Source: Tolypothrix campylonemoides VB511288
GTDB taxonomy: Bacteria; Cyanobacteriota; Cyanobacteriia; Cyanobacteriales; Nostocaceae
Assembly (NCBI GenBank): GCA_000828075.3
Contig: JXCB02000001.1
Location: 1,518,435 to 1,582,434, forward strand
Reading direction: 5' to 3'
Length of the DNA stretch: 64,000 nucleotides
The notes under the pieces were generated by a model. It was not told where the DNA came from. It saw nothing but the letters and a program-made list of their open reading frames with translations, and ran no database searches. Positions 47,427 to 56,412 of this stretch are shown here, piece after piece; position 1 is the first letter of the stretch; every line of letters starts with the position of its first letter. Both the position numbers and the translations under genes were made by a program.

Positions 47427-48026
47427 TTAGCTGTGGACACGGGGTTGTGGGTGCAAATCTGCCAGCAACTCACTTTCAACAACTGCCAACTCATCCAGCC
47501 GTTGCATGACAATTTCACGGTCAAAGTAGGTATCAGCAAGAACCCAATATGTACCATAGTGCCGCGCCTCAGATGCCATCAAGCTTTGATAAAATTTTGC
47601 TAATTCTGGCTCAGGGCAGTGAATTGTTAACAATCCCAAGCGCTCGTGACTGCGAGCTTCAATTAAACCCGTGACGAGCAAAGAATCTAAAAACCGCTCT
47701 GGTTCTTTGGGGCGAACTTGTGCTTTCAAACCAGCACCGTAAGGAGGCGGCTGTAGGTTAGCAAGGGGGATATTCCGGCGTTCCAGCCATTGATTGACGA
47801 GTTCAAAGTGTTCTAGTTCTTCGCGGGCGATTTTGGTGAGTTCCCGCACCATTTTGGTATTAGAAGGGTAGCGAAACATAAAGTTTAACGCCGCACTAGC
47901 TGCTTTGCGTTCGCAGTGGGAGTGGTCGAGCAGAATAATATCTAAGTTAGATATTGCTTGTTCCACCCAAGCGGAACTGGTGGGTTGTTTCAGGGCGTTA
48001 ATCGTCGGTAACTCAGATGAAAGCAC
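47427..48026 (-). CDS. miaE: tRNA-(ms2io6A)-hydroxylase
   Basis: A 199-residue ferritin-like di-iron protein. Ligand motifs: DHSHCERKAASAALNFM, REELEHFELVNQWL, GLIEARSHERLGLL and MASEARHYGTYWVLA. These match MiaE, which hydroxylates the isopentenyl group of modified A37 in tRNA. LANLQPPPYGAGLKAQVR is the conserved loop between helices. It sits between the decayed VOC fragment and the composite transposon and looks intact. Confidence 0.92.
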   Translation of the reverse strand: MLSSELPTINALKQPTSSAWVEQAISNLDIILLDHSHCERKAASAALNFMFRYPSNTKMVRELTKIAREELEHFELVNQWLERRNIPLANLQPPPYGAGLKAQVRPKEPERFLDSLLVTGLIEARSHERLGLLTIHCPEPELAKFYQSLMASEARHYGTYWVLADTYFDREIVMQRLDELAVVESELLADLHPQPRVHS

Positions 48027-48078
48027 GGGTTTTGGCTTAGAAAACTCTACATCTTCAATTTAATATTAGGCAGTGCTA

Positions 48079-48135
48079 TTGACACTCCCCTGGTTGAGCA
48101 AATTTCGCTAGCGCTCCGGAGCTCGGAAAACCAGG
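48079..48135 (-). ncRNA. Probable 3' end of the TnpB guide RNA (omega RNA) / right-end hairpin
   Basis: The minus strand has GAATCCCCTGGTTTTCCGAG and GCTCAACCAGGGGAGTGTCA forming a stable hairpin just inside the element end. In IS605/IS1341-type elements the guide RNA overlaps the right end and its guide is the flanking DNA. Here intron A separates this end from tnpB. RNA function is inferred from family knowledge, not seen. Confidence 0.45.
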
Positions 48136-48241
48136 GGATTCTACACTCATCCTAGTTACTTGCTCAAGCAGGCTTTCGCCCTTCGGGTTCGCAGTCGCCT
48201 ACGGAGGGAAACCCTCCTGCAGCGCTGTCTCACCAACTAGA

Positions 48242-50754
48242 GTATTAAACTAAGCCGCTCCGTCACCAGAACGGCTCGTCTTCAAAACCGTGCGTGAAAC
48301 TTTCGCTTCACACGGCTCCTCAGTAATTTGGTGCTTGTCCAAGCGCATACCTCCAACCGAACCATCTTCGGTTGTTTTAGTGTCATGGCAGTGTTTGTGT
48401 AAGACCTGGAGGTTTTTGTATTCATCTTTTCCTCCCTTGCTTAGGGGTGTTATATGGTCAACTTCTAACAGGTCTTCTTCTCTGAAATACAATCCGCAGT
48501 GAGCACATTTTCCTTTGTGCTTCTTCAGAAGTGTTGCCACTCTTTTAGGTACTTCTGGATGTGCGCCCATTCTTGAACTCCAGTAAATTAGGTCGCCATT
48601 GTATGGACTGGCTATGCCAGAGACTTTTATATGCCGAATAATTGGTGTCTCTACGTGTTTTATTAGAGTTATTAGTTTTTTACCTTTATTCGGTGTGGCG
48701 AATACCCAATTGTCATTTCCAATAGTGTGCCAATATTTTTTTGACACCCAGTAACCTGACTTATTGGGATGACGGCGTTGTGACCAAGCTCTTAGTTTTG
48801 GATACATGAGATTATCTAATTCGGAGTAAGTTTCCTTGCTCACGACTGTGGAATAGTAGTTTGACCATCCTCTGATTATTGGGTTTAGCTTCCCGATTAG
48901 TGCCTCTTGTGGCGCTTGCTTGTGGTCGTTGATGATACTAGCTATTCTTTCGTAGTGTATCCTCTGCTTTTCTGTGCTTGGGGTGATGATTGTTTTGAAG
49001 CCTTGTTTTGAGTGGTATTTACCCATTGGGAATTGCCTGATATTGAAGCCTAGGAAATTAAATCCTGGTACTTCAATTTCGTACTTGTTCAAAGTATGAG
49101 TTAGGCGTGTTTTTGAGGGCTTCAATTCTAAACCCATGTCTTGTAACCATTCAGATATTATTACCTGGCATCTTTGGACAACGGTTATGTCTTCGTGGAG
49201 AATTACAAAGTCATCGGCGTAGCGGATTAATGATATGCTGTTTCTTCTTTCTCTCATGGAGTATGTATTACCATTTTTTCTCCTAGAGGGTATCGTTTCA
49301 GCGTATTGCTTAATCCGTTCTTCCATTCCGTGAAGGGCAATATTCGCAAGTAGAGGTGATATTACTCCACCTTGCGGCGTTCCCTCAGATGTCTCTTGGA
49401 ACTGCTTTTTGTCCATCACTCCTGCTTTTAACCATGCACGTATTTGACGGCGAATGGTGGGGAATGTATTTAATTTTTTGAGCAGTGCCGAATGGTCGAT
49501 TTTATCAAAGCATTTTGCAATATCAGCGTCTAATACGTATTTTGGTTTTTTATTTATGCTGATATAGATTGCTTCGATAGCGTCATGACATGAGCGTCCT
49601 GGTCTGAACCCGTATGAGTTTGGTTCAAATTTAGCCTCCCATTCTGGCTCTAGAGCCATCTTGACTAGGGCTTGCAAAGCACGGTCATATATTGTGGGTA
49701 TACCCAAAGGTCTTTTCTCCTCCTTGCCAGGTTTAGGAATCCATACACGCCTGGTAGGTTTGACTTTTGAGCCTAATTTTAGTTTGGCAACTAAGGCGAA
49801 ACGTTGCTTTGGGGTCAGCGATTTAACGCCATCCACGCCAGCCGTTTTCTTGCCCTGGTTGTCTTGTGTCACCCTTCTGACCGCTAAACACTTTGCTGAC
49901 CAGGATTTCATCAAAGTTTTCTGGAGTCTGCGAACTGCATTAACATCACCACGCGCTGAGGCTCTGTAGATTCTTTTCTGTAACTTGTAGACACGTTTTT
50001 CTAGCTTGCGCCAGTTGATGTGCCTCCACTCCACCATCGAATTGTCACCTTGAGTTGGGTGAATTGGTTTGTCTTTCAAGGGAGAGATAGCCACTTCACT
50101 TGATTCAGTTGTGACTTGTCGTGTTTTAGATTTATTCATTACTTACTATGACCCTACATTCCAAATCACCGTGAGTTCGTCAGCATATCCCTGGTGTTAC
50201 CCAAGGCGTTCGCTTCTAACTCAATCTTTCCTATCCGTTGCATACGGTTAGCACCTGCTTGGTATCGACCACCCAAGAGCTTAACGGTAGGTTACTTCGT
50301 TCCGAATGACCATTGTTTTGAACTTTTAGAGCGATGCTATCCGCCAGGTTTATTGGGAGTGCTTGTTGGTCAAACCTCTATTTGCCAACCCCCTTATCCT
50401 TTGCCTTTTGGCTCCAACGTGGTCAGCCTTATTTCGCTGGTTACTAGTGATGACGGTTATGATACATCTTCGCTTGCGCTGCTCATGGGTTCTTGCTCGA
50501 AGGGAACCAGTTTAGGCTGCTAGTTCTTACTCCTTTTCACCCCGCTTTAGGGATTGATGGCTAGTCGCTACCCTAGGGGTGATGCTGTCACCGCTGCACC
50601 TGCGGGGAGGGACTTCTTTTCTTGTATTCTAGGATTTCCAAGTTATTTACCCTCATGGTCATTCAGTTGTCAAGGTTCAGTTCCGGGTATCCGGTTCTTT
50701 ATCCCGCCACTCATCCCTGAGTATTATTACTCATTTCGAGTGAACGAATCGCAC
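48242..50754 (-). mobile_element. Group II intron A
   Basis: The 5' end GTGCGATTCGTTC at 50754 fits the GUGYG rule. Domain V is at about 48284-48319 (AGCCGTGTGAAGCGAAAG... ACGCACGGTT), followed by domain VI and an AC end at 48242. Total is about 2.5 kb with the maturase ORF in domain IV. It is inserted between the tnpB stop and the hairpin end of the TnpB element. Exact ends are uncertain by a few bases. Confidence 0.8.
48250..50139 (-). CDS. ltrA: Group II intron reverse transcriptase/maturase with HNH domain (intron A)
   Basis: A 629-residue protein. RT domain: GTPQGGVISPLLANIALHGM and the catalytic SLIRYADDFVILHE. Then the maturase X domain (GWSNYYSTVVSKETYSELDN) and a C-terminal HNH endonuclease (CAHCGLYF, LEVDHITPLSKGG, LHKHCHD). 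It helps splice its intron and carries out retrohoming. The frame continues past the HNH through domain V and into domain VI before stopping at 48250, giving the odd tail EPCEAKVSRTVLKTSRSGDG. Confidence 0.93.
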   Translation of the reverse strand: MNKSKTRQVTTESSEVAISPLKDKPIHPTQGDNSMVEWRHINWRKLEKRVYKLQKRIYRASARGDVNAVRRLQKTLMKSWSAKCLAVRRVTQDNQGKKTAGVDGVKSLTPKQRFALVAKLKLGSKVKPTRRVWIPKPGKEEKRPLGIPTIYDRALQALVKMALEPEWEAKFEPNSYGFRPGRSCHDAIEAIYISINKKPKYVLDADIAKCFDKIDHSALLKKLNTFPTIRRQIRAWLKAGVMDKKQFQETSEGTPQGGVISPLLANIALHGMEERIKQYAETIPSRRKNGNTYSMRERRNSISLIRYADDFVILHEDITVVQRCQVIISEWLQDMGLELKPSKTRLTHTLNKYEIEVPGFNFLGFNIRQFPMGKYHSKQGFKTIITPSTEKQRIHYERIASIINDHKQAPQEALIGKLNPIIRGWSNYYSTVVSKETYSELDNLMYPKLRAWSQRRHPNKSGYWVSKKYWHTIGNDNWVFATPNKGKKLITLIKHVETPIIRHIKVSGIASPYNGDLIYWSSRMGAHPEVPKRVATLLKKHKGKCAHCGLYFREEDLLEVDHITPLSKGGKDEYKNLQVLHKHCHDTKTTEDGSVGGMRLDKHQITEEPCEAKVSRTVLKTSRSGDGAA

Positions 50755-50843
50755 AGAGGTCACTAGTCCTGTAGCGTTACTTCGGTTGTGTCCCAACCTA
50801 GCTTGTCGTGCCCTCCGGGTGAGTCCTTCGGACACGCTACGCG

Positions 50844-51250
50844 TTAGCGAAGCTCCTCCCTTAGGAGGCACGCCAGTCCACTCGGCGGCAGAGCCGCACG
50901 TGTGGCTGGACTCACAAGATTTAGAATATTTATCGCTGCATTCACATCTGTTTGCATCTCACATCCACAACTACATTTATGTGTGCGAGTTGAAAGAGAC
51001 TTTTTCACAATTGCTCCACAATCCGAACATTTCTGAGATGTCATTTTAGGATTGACAGCAACAACTGTGGTATTGAACTTACGAGCAAAATATTCTAACC
51101 AACGACGCAATAGAGTCCAAGCCACATCATTGATTGACTTGGCAAGACAATGATTTTTTACCATGCCTTTAACATTCAAATCTTCATAGGCGACTAAAGC
51201 GTTAGCTTTGCATACGTTACGCGCAATTCTAAGAGCGTGTTCATTCCGTT
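50844..51250 (-). pseudogene. tnpB, 3' exon (C-terminal RuvC/zinc-finger part)
   Basis: Encodes RNEHALRIARNVCKANALVA then YEDLNVKGM (second RuvC acid, Glu), the zinc finger CSDCG...CSCGC, and MQTDVNAAINILNL (third RuvC acid, Asp). It joins in frame to the 5' part at 54893 if intron B is removed (S-R-Q-R-N-E-H). The open frame continues upstream to 51290 only through intron domain V/VI sequence. After NILNL the frame reads through palindromic repeats to a stop at 50844. Not expressed as a full protein unless the intron splices. Confidence 0.8.
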
Positions 51251-51336
51251 GGTTGGGTCGATGGGGGCTATTACGCCCCGCACCTCCCATTTAAATCCGG
51301 ACGTGCGCCTTTCGGTGCATCCGGCTTCCGACGTTC

Positions 51337-52926
51337 TTAGCTTTCGTTTTGCTTCATGTGCAGATAATCGTGACAGCTTTCGTGAATTGCCATTAGATTT
51401 TCTTTGCGCCAGTTTGCATGATTTTCGTCCTTGTGATGCAGGTGTACCCGTTCATCGGACAAAAGTTTCAGCCCACAGACTGCACATGTATGGTTTTGCC
51501 GTTTTAAGGCAAAAGAGGTTTTCCCATCGTAGAGTTTGCTGTTACGCTCGCTCCAGTAGGTGATATCCCCGTCAAAGGGTGACTTCTCACCCTTGACGTT
51601 GACGTGTTTGTTTTCGGAGTAAGGAACTTTGGGGAATGCTTTGTCGAGCAAAATTTTGCTAGATTCGCGGTTCTGCTTGGATTCCTGATTGAACACCTTG
51701 AACGCTCTTTGTTGGATGTGGTACAACGAGAACCGTGAACCGTCCATCTTACAGTAGCGGTGGTAATTCCTCCAACCCCTAACTACGGGTGCTAGCTTTG
51801 CAGCTTTAACCGTAGTTCCATAGTTCGAGTTGCCGACGATAGCCTTTACTTTCTTACGGAATGCTTTGAAATTATCCACTGAGGGAGTGCTTCTAAACGA
51901 ACCGTTGCTTTGCACCTTGAAGTGCCAGCCGAGGAAATCAAAGCCATCTGTCGTAGCGGTTAGCTTGGTCTTCTTCTGGCTTACATTCATTCCTCTTTCA
52001 GCAAGGAACTGACTTATATTGTCAAGTACTTTTGCTGCGTCTTCTTTAGGTTTGAGGATTATAATCATATCATCGGCGTATCTAACCGATTGGTGAATCT
52101 CCTCAATTCCATTGAGCGCAATATTCGCTAATAAGGGACTCACCACTCCCCCTTGCGGGGTTCCTTGTTCTGGAAATTCTGGATTGACTCCGGCTTTTAG
52201 ACATCGGAAGATTCCGGTCTTTATGCTTTTTGGAGCAATGAGCCTGTCCATTATTGCTGAGTGGCTTATCCTATCGAAGCATTTTTCGATATCAAGCTCG
52301 ATGACTCGCTTATCTATTCCGTTGCTATACGACCTGAGATTAAGAAATAGGATTTTCTGTGCGTCATGCGCCGAGCGTCCGGTTCTAAATCCATAGCTAT
52401 TAGCGTGGAAGGTTGCTTCGTGCGCTGGTTCCAAGGCGTACTTTACTAGGCATTGCCACGCTCTGTCGCCTATGGTAGGAACTTTTAGAATCCTGATTTT
52501 CCCGTCTTTTTTAGGGATGGGAATTTCGCGTAACCTCTGATGGTACCAGTTGCTACTATGGCATTTTAGTTCTTCACTGAGTTCAAACCTTTCCTCGAAC
52601 GTGAGTTTGGCTCTGCCATCGATTCCTGGTGTCCTTTTACCAACATTTAGCTGAGTTACTTGCCGGATAGCCAGTAATCTTGCTGCGGTGGATTTCAGTA
52701 TAAGCTTTTGTAAAGACTTCGCCAAACGGTAGTCTTTAACTTGAACAGCTTTGTAAACTCTTCTTTGTAGGCGGAATAAATCGCGGCGGAATTTCTTCCA
52801 CGGTAGATTCGTCCAAGGTTCACTAGTATTTCTACTGTGTCCAACCATGCTCTGCTCCAATTTGTTTACTCTGAACACCTCAAACCAATTACGGTCTGTC
52901 CTACCCAAACTGAAGGAGTTCCGCAC
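51337..52926 (-). CDS. ltrA: Group II intron reverse transcriptase/maturase with HNH domain (intron B)
   Basis: A 529-residue protein. RT motifs GTPQGGVVSPLLANIALNGI and SVRYADDMIIILKP, maturase region GWRNYHRYCKMDGSRFSLYH, and HNH endonuclease (CAVCGLKLLSDERVHLHHKD, IHESCHDYLHM). It is shorter than and clearly different from the maturase of intron A, so the two introns were acquired separately although their 5' ends share GTGCGATTCGTT. The reading frame is intact. Its transcript would have to cross the IS4 insertion. Confidence 0.93.
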   Translation of the reverse strand: MRNSFSLGRTDRNWFEVFRVNKLEQSMVGHSRNTSEPWTNLPWKKFRRDLFRLQRRVYKAVQVKDYRLAKSLQKLILKSTAARLLAIRQVTQLNVGKRTPGIDGRAKLTFEERFELSEELKCHSSNWYHQRLREIPIPKKDGKIRILKVPTIGDRAWQCLVKYALEPAHEATFHANSYGFRTGRSAHDAQKILFLNLRSYSNGIDKRVIELDIEKCFDRISHSAIMDRLIAPKSIKTGIFRCLKAGVNPEFPEQGTPQGGVVSPLLANIALNGIEEIHQSVRYADDMIIILKPKEDAAKVLDNISQFLAERGMNVSQKKTKLTATTDGFDFLGWHFKVQSNGSFRSTPSVDNFKAFRKKVKAIVGNSNYGTTVKAAKLAPVVRGWRNYHRYCKMDGSRFSLYHIQQRAFKVFNQESKQNRESSKILLDKAFPKVPYSENKHVNVKGEKSPFDGDITYWSERNSKLYDGKTSFALKRQNHTCAVCGLKLLSDERVHLHHKDENHANWRKENLMAIHESCHDYLHMKQNES

Positions 52927-53132
52927 CTCGTCTAGCCTACAAGGGGTTCGACAGTTCCCTTGACCCTCAGTTCGTTTTTATTCGTTCCCCCGGTTAGATT
53001 GTTCGTTCCTTTAGGTGTAGCCAATTCGACCACTGGATTCCCTTGACTCTTACCGCTATCGTAGGCACATGCGGCGGGAATAGACTCCAGTGAAGTCGGG
53101 GTTTTGCTGTTATGCCCCGCTTGAGTATAAGT

Positions 53133-54618
53133 CAATACGGTTCAGTTAAGGCTAGAATAGCTGTAAAATGGGCATTGTTTCCAAAAATGGAAATCAAGCA
53201 CGGTGCATCTCAAAGAATTCTCATTAGTGTCTCCGAAGATACAAAGTACGGAGATATTCAAAGCGATAGAGGTTGCTATCCCAGCAACTTCAATCGAACA
53301 AGCGATCGCTAAAACTAAAGTAGAAGAGGAACGCCATCGTTCGTTACCAGCACATCTGGTCATTTGTCTAATCATAGCAATGAGCCTGTGGTCGAGAGAT
53401 TCAATGCGAGATGTACTAAAAAATCTCATTGATGGTCTTTCAGAGGCATGGGTAAAAGTTGGTAAATATTGGCGTATCCCTTGTAAATCAGCTATCACCC
53501 AAAGCAGACAGCGACTAGGTGCAGGGGTAATGACGCAATTGTTTCATCAGTTGGTGCGACCAATGGCAAACAGCGAAACAATTGGAAGTTTTCTAAACGG
53601 ACTAAGAATTGTAGTGATTGATGGAACTTGCTTAGATATCCCAGATAGTGATGAAAATGCAAGGGTTTTTGGTCGTCCCGGTAGTCGTCCTGGTACACGA
53701 GCGGCATTTCCCAAAGTTAGATTAGTTATTTTGGTAGAGGCAGGGACACATTTAATTTTTGATGCCTTAATGTGCCCATATAAGATTGGAGAGCGAGTTA
53801 GATCACTAAAATTATTACGCTCAGTAACATCCGGAATGTTGTTAATGTGGGATAGAGGTTTGCACTCCTACGCTATGGTAAAAGCAACAGTACGTAAGGG
53901 TTGTGATTATTTAGGAAGAATACCTGCTAACGTTAAATTTTTAAACGAAGAAGCTTTAGAGGATAGTTCTTATTTAAGTTATATTTATCCTTCTGGCAAA
54001 CTGAGAAAAAAAGGTTTTGAACCAATACAAGTACGAGTCATTGAGTACACAATTGAGAATCCTGATAACCCAGAAGAACAAATCAAATATCGTTTAATTA
54101 CGAGCTTATTGGACATTGTAAAATTCCCAGCCCAGTTGCTAGCTTCTGAGTACCATCAACGTTGGGAAGTCGAGAATACGATTGATGAACTCAAAGTACA
54201 TCTTCTAGGACGAAAAACTCATATTCGTTCTCAAAAACCACGAGAAGTAGTGCAAGAAATTTACGGTTTATTATTAGGACATTGGGCTATCCGGTTGTTA
54301 ATTTTTCAAGCTGCCACCAGTGCAGAAGTTACACCCTTGCGTCTAAGTTTCACCGGAACATTACGAGTTGTTCGTCGTGCCCTCCCAAAATTTCAGCGTT
54401 TGCAACCACAAGAACTCCCCTTTTTTTGAGTTGGTTAACTATGGAAATCCTCGACCAAGTTTTACCTGAAAGGGTTCATAGAAATAACCCAAGGGTTGTT
54501 AAAAAGCCTGTATCAAAATTTCGCTCTAAAAAAGTTAAACACAGAGGCACTGGAATAATAACCAGTCCTCCTGTGTTTGTTGTTTTAAGCACTGCATAGC
54601 CTTAACTGAACCGTATTG
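53133..54618 (+). mobile_element. IS4-family insertion sequence, complete, with 10-bp target duplication
   Basis: Terminal inverted repeats CAATACGGTTCAGTTAAGGC and GCCTTAACTGAACCGTATTG are perfect over 22 bases. The 10-bp direct repeat GAGTATAAGT flanks it on both sides (53123-53132 and 54619-54628). Length is 1,486 bp with one transposase gene. It is inserted in the 5' part of group II intron B. The perfect duplication and repeats indicate a recent insertion. Confidence 0.95.
53203..54429 (+). CDS. IS4-family transposase (DDE)
   Basis: A 408-residue protein. N-terminal IS4-type domain (RSLPAHLVICLIIAMSLWSR). First catalytic Asp in VVIDGTCLDIPDSDENARVF, second Asp in LLMWDRGLHSY, and the YREK signature in EYHQRWEVENTIDELK (Tyr, Arg, Glu, Lys) containing the catalytic Glu. 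FGRPGSRPG is a known motif of this subgroup. The frame is intact within complete inverted repeats, so it may still be active. Confidence 0.93.
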   Translation: MHLKEFSLVSPKIQSTEIFKAIEVAIPATSIEQAIAKTKVEEERHRSLPAHLVICLIIAMSLWSRDSMRDVLKNLIDGLSEAWVKVGKYWRIPCKSAITQSRQRLGAGVMTQLFHQLVRPMANSETIGSFLNGLRIVVIDGTCLDIPDSDENARVFGRPGSRPGTRAAFPKVRLVILVEAGTHLIFDALMCPYKIGERVRSLKLLRSVTSGMLLMWDRGLHSYAMVKATVRKGCDYLGRIPANVKFLNEEALEDSSYLSYIYPSGKLRKKGFEPIQVRVIEYTIENPDNPEEQIKYRLITSLLDIVKFPAQLLASEYHQRWEVENTIDELKVHLLGRKTHIRSQKPREVVQEIYGLLLGHWAIRLLIFQAATSAEVTPLRLSFTGTLRVVRRALPKFQRLQPQELPFF

Positions 54619-54892
54619 GAGTATAAGTCGCTTTTTGAGGCTCTATTTCACCGTGGGAACTCCCCGTTAGCGCCAGTGTCAACCCATAACAGTTATCTGG
54701 TTGCGCCCTGTTCCCAGCTTCAGCCTCCGAAAACCGAGTTCGGTCACTGTGGGCAGATAGGGAGTCATGCCTGAGTCTGGTAGGTGGGGCTTTCACCCAC
54801 ATCATACCGGGAGTTCAAGGTTACTCTAGGGTTTCGCCTTGGGTAGCTTATGTACGGACTGTTACCGTGATTCAGCGACCAACGAATCGCAC

Positions 54893-55643
54893 GCCTACTT
54901 ACTCTTAAATGCTTTTTGGCATATCTGGCTCGCGCTAACCGTCGTTGGTTCTTTCCTTTTTCCTTCTTGTATATTTGACGCTGAGCGTGTTTAATCGCTT
55001 TTTCAGCTTTTCTAAGGAAACGGGGATTCTCTTCGTGATGACCATTAGAATCAGAGTAGAAATACTCCAAACCCACATCAAGCCCTAACTCACCGTCTCC
55101 TGTCCTCGGTTCAGGTAAAAGCTCAATATCAACTGCAAATTGACAATAGTATCCATCAGCTTTACGAACTAACCGAACTCGTTTAATGGACTTAACGGGG
55201 TAGGTGTGAATATCCCACTTTCCTAATAGCTTGACTTCACCAATAGCTTTTTTGTCAGTAAAGGTGATACGTCGTTTTGTAGGATGCAATGACCAGCCAC
55301 TAGTCTTGTATTCAACAGAACGGTTATCTTTTTGAAACCTTGGGAAACCCTTTTCCCCGGGCTTTTTAGACTTGCAGTTACCGTAAAATCTATCAATAGC
55401 TGACCATGCTCTCTCAGTCGCAGACTGACAAGCCATTGAGTTTAATTCTTTAACAAATCTAAACTCTTTACGCAGCGCTGTTGAATAGTTATTTAGAGCA
55501 ATCTTGTCTACTTTCTGCTCAGGAAGTGCATCCATCCAATATCTAATCGCCTTGTTTCGGATGAACTGAGTAGTTCTAATAGCCTCATCAATAGCGCGAT
55601 ATTGTTCTTGCTTGCCTTTCACTTTGTATTCTAGTACCAGCAC
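54893..55643 (-). pseudogene. tnpB, 5' exon (N-terminal part)
   Basis: Starts at a GTG (55643) with GGAGGTG upstream. It encodes the TnpB WED/REC-like N-terminus (YKVKGKQEQYRAIDEAIRTT, WMDALPEQKVDK), GFPRFQKDNRSVEYKTSGWS, and the first RuvC acid in LGLDVGLEYFYSDSNG. It is cut by group II intron B after KKHLRVSR. Beyond that the frame runs on into intron sequence. With the 3' exon at 50844-51250 it would give a TnpB of about 385 residues with all three RuvC acids and the zinc finger, so the damage is insertional only. Confidence 0.85.
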
Positions 55644-55832
55644 TGCGTTATCACCTCCTTGTTTTTCTCAACTAATACCGTTTCTATATGAAGATGCATA
55701 GAAAGAACCCCACCGCCTGCGGCACCTCCCCAAGGCATCGGAGAGGTTAGGAGGGGTAAAAATAATGTGCAGCTTTACAAAAAATTGGTATAAACTTATG
55801 ATAACCTGAATGTACAACTCTTGTTCGACAGT

Positions 55833-55988
55833 ATGAAAAATAAACGATTAGCTTTTAGATTGTCTGAGCGCAGGTATCATAAGCTCCTCTTATTGTCTGT
55901 AGAACTAGATAGAACCATGTCTAGCCTAGTAGAGGAATGGATTGATTCACTTCCGGAACCAAAAAAAGAAAACGTTACGGCAGGCTAA
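55833..55988 (+). CDS. Small ribbon-helix-helix-like protein divergent from tnpB
   Basis: A 51-residue ORF: MKNKRLAFRLSERRYHKLLL, LSVELDRTMSSLVEEWIDSL and a short tail. The pattern (short beta strand KRLAFRLSE, helix, turn, helix SSLVEEWIDSL) fits a MetJ/Arc-type ribbon-helix-helix DNA-binding protein. It lies inside the TnpB element, divergent from tnpB by 189 bases, and its last codons run into the element's end repeat. It occupies the place of tnpA in complete IS605 elements. Possible role: repressor of tnpB or of transposition. Confidence 0.6.
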   Translation: MKNKRLAFRLSERRYHKLLLLSVELDRTMSSLVEEWIDSLPEPKKENVTAG

Positions 55989-56185
55989 AGCCTGCGTCGT
56001 GGCTTTCATCCCTGGGCTTCAGCCGCAGGGTTTTCAGCCTACCCCTTATAAGCATTTTTTGAGATGATTGTTGATCTGTACGGCAAATTGATGCACTCTA
56101 TACAAGCCTACAAAGTGAAATTGCTGCGATTGCGCTCGTAGCGCACTGCCGTTCGGCGCAGCCGTGCCGCGCCGTGAGGGCAATC

Positions 56186-56296
56186 GCTGTGGTTGTTGAA
56201 GCGAAGGATAAGCAGGCTCGCTCTTTTTACGAACTTCCAGATTTTCCTAACCAACTGTTTCTACCAATGACGGCGATCGCCAAAATCTTTGAGTAA
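56186..56296 (+). pseudogene. GNAT toxin-like acetyltransferase, C-terminal remnant
   Basis: Encodes AVVVEAKDKQARSFYELPDF then FPNQLFLPMTAIAKIFE and stop. This resembles the C-terminus of TacT/AtaT-like GNAT toxins (AVVVDAKDEQARxFYE...LFLPM). Directly upstream is a palindromic repeat (TGCGCTCGTAGCGCACTGCC and others, about 56128-56180) that replaced the rest. No DUF1778-type antitoxin gene is seen. Non-functional. Confidence 0.6.
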
Positions 56297-56412
56297 ATTA
56301 AGGAATAGTTGCATTCCTTGATGAAGTAAGAAATACGACTTATAAAAGTATAACCTTGCGCCATATCACGAAGCGCGATTGGCGCAAAACTATGTTACTG
56401 AAAGAACCTAAT

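Larger units (their letters stand above)
51251..54892 (-). mobile_element. Group II intron B, interrupting tnpB and itself interrupted by an IS4-family element
   Basis: The 5' end GTGCGATTCGTTGG is at 54892. Domain V is at about 51293-51326 (AGCCGGATGCACCGAAAGG... ACGTCCGGAT), then domain VI and an end at 51251 (one base uncertain, CGACCCAAC). Without the 1,486-bp IS and its 10-bp duplication it is about 2.15 kb. The IS lies in the 5' ribozyme part (domain I region), so splicing is probably lost. Removing the intron restores the tnpB frame. Confidence 0.82.
48079..56050 (-). mobile_element. Composite nested element: TnpB transposon containing two group II introns and an IS4-family element
   Basis: The outer element is TnpB-type. 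The left boundary (TTGACACTCCCCTGG, hairpin with CCAGGGGATT) and right boundary (GCAGGGTTTTCAGCCTACCC then CTTATAA) also occur together in the 113-bp derivative at 40818-40930. Inside are tnpB in two pieces (54893-55643 and 50844-51250), intron B between them (51251-54892), an IS4-family element within intron B (53133-54618), intron A in the tail after tnpB (48242-50754), and a divergent small ORF (55833-55988). Insertion order inferred from nesting: TnpB element, then intron B, then IS4; intron A is independent. Confidence 0.75.

Noticed and set aside
50194-50843. Plus-strand ORFs between intron A maturase and tnpB
   Set aside because: They are antisense to the 5' ribozyme domains of group II intron A and to palindromic repeats.
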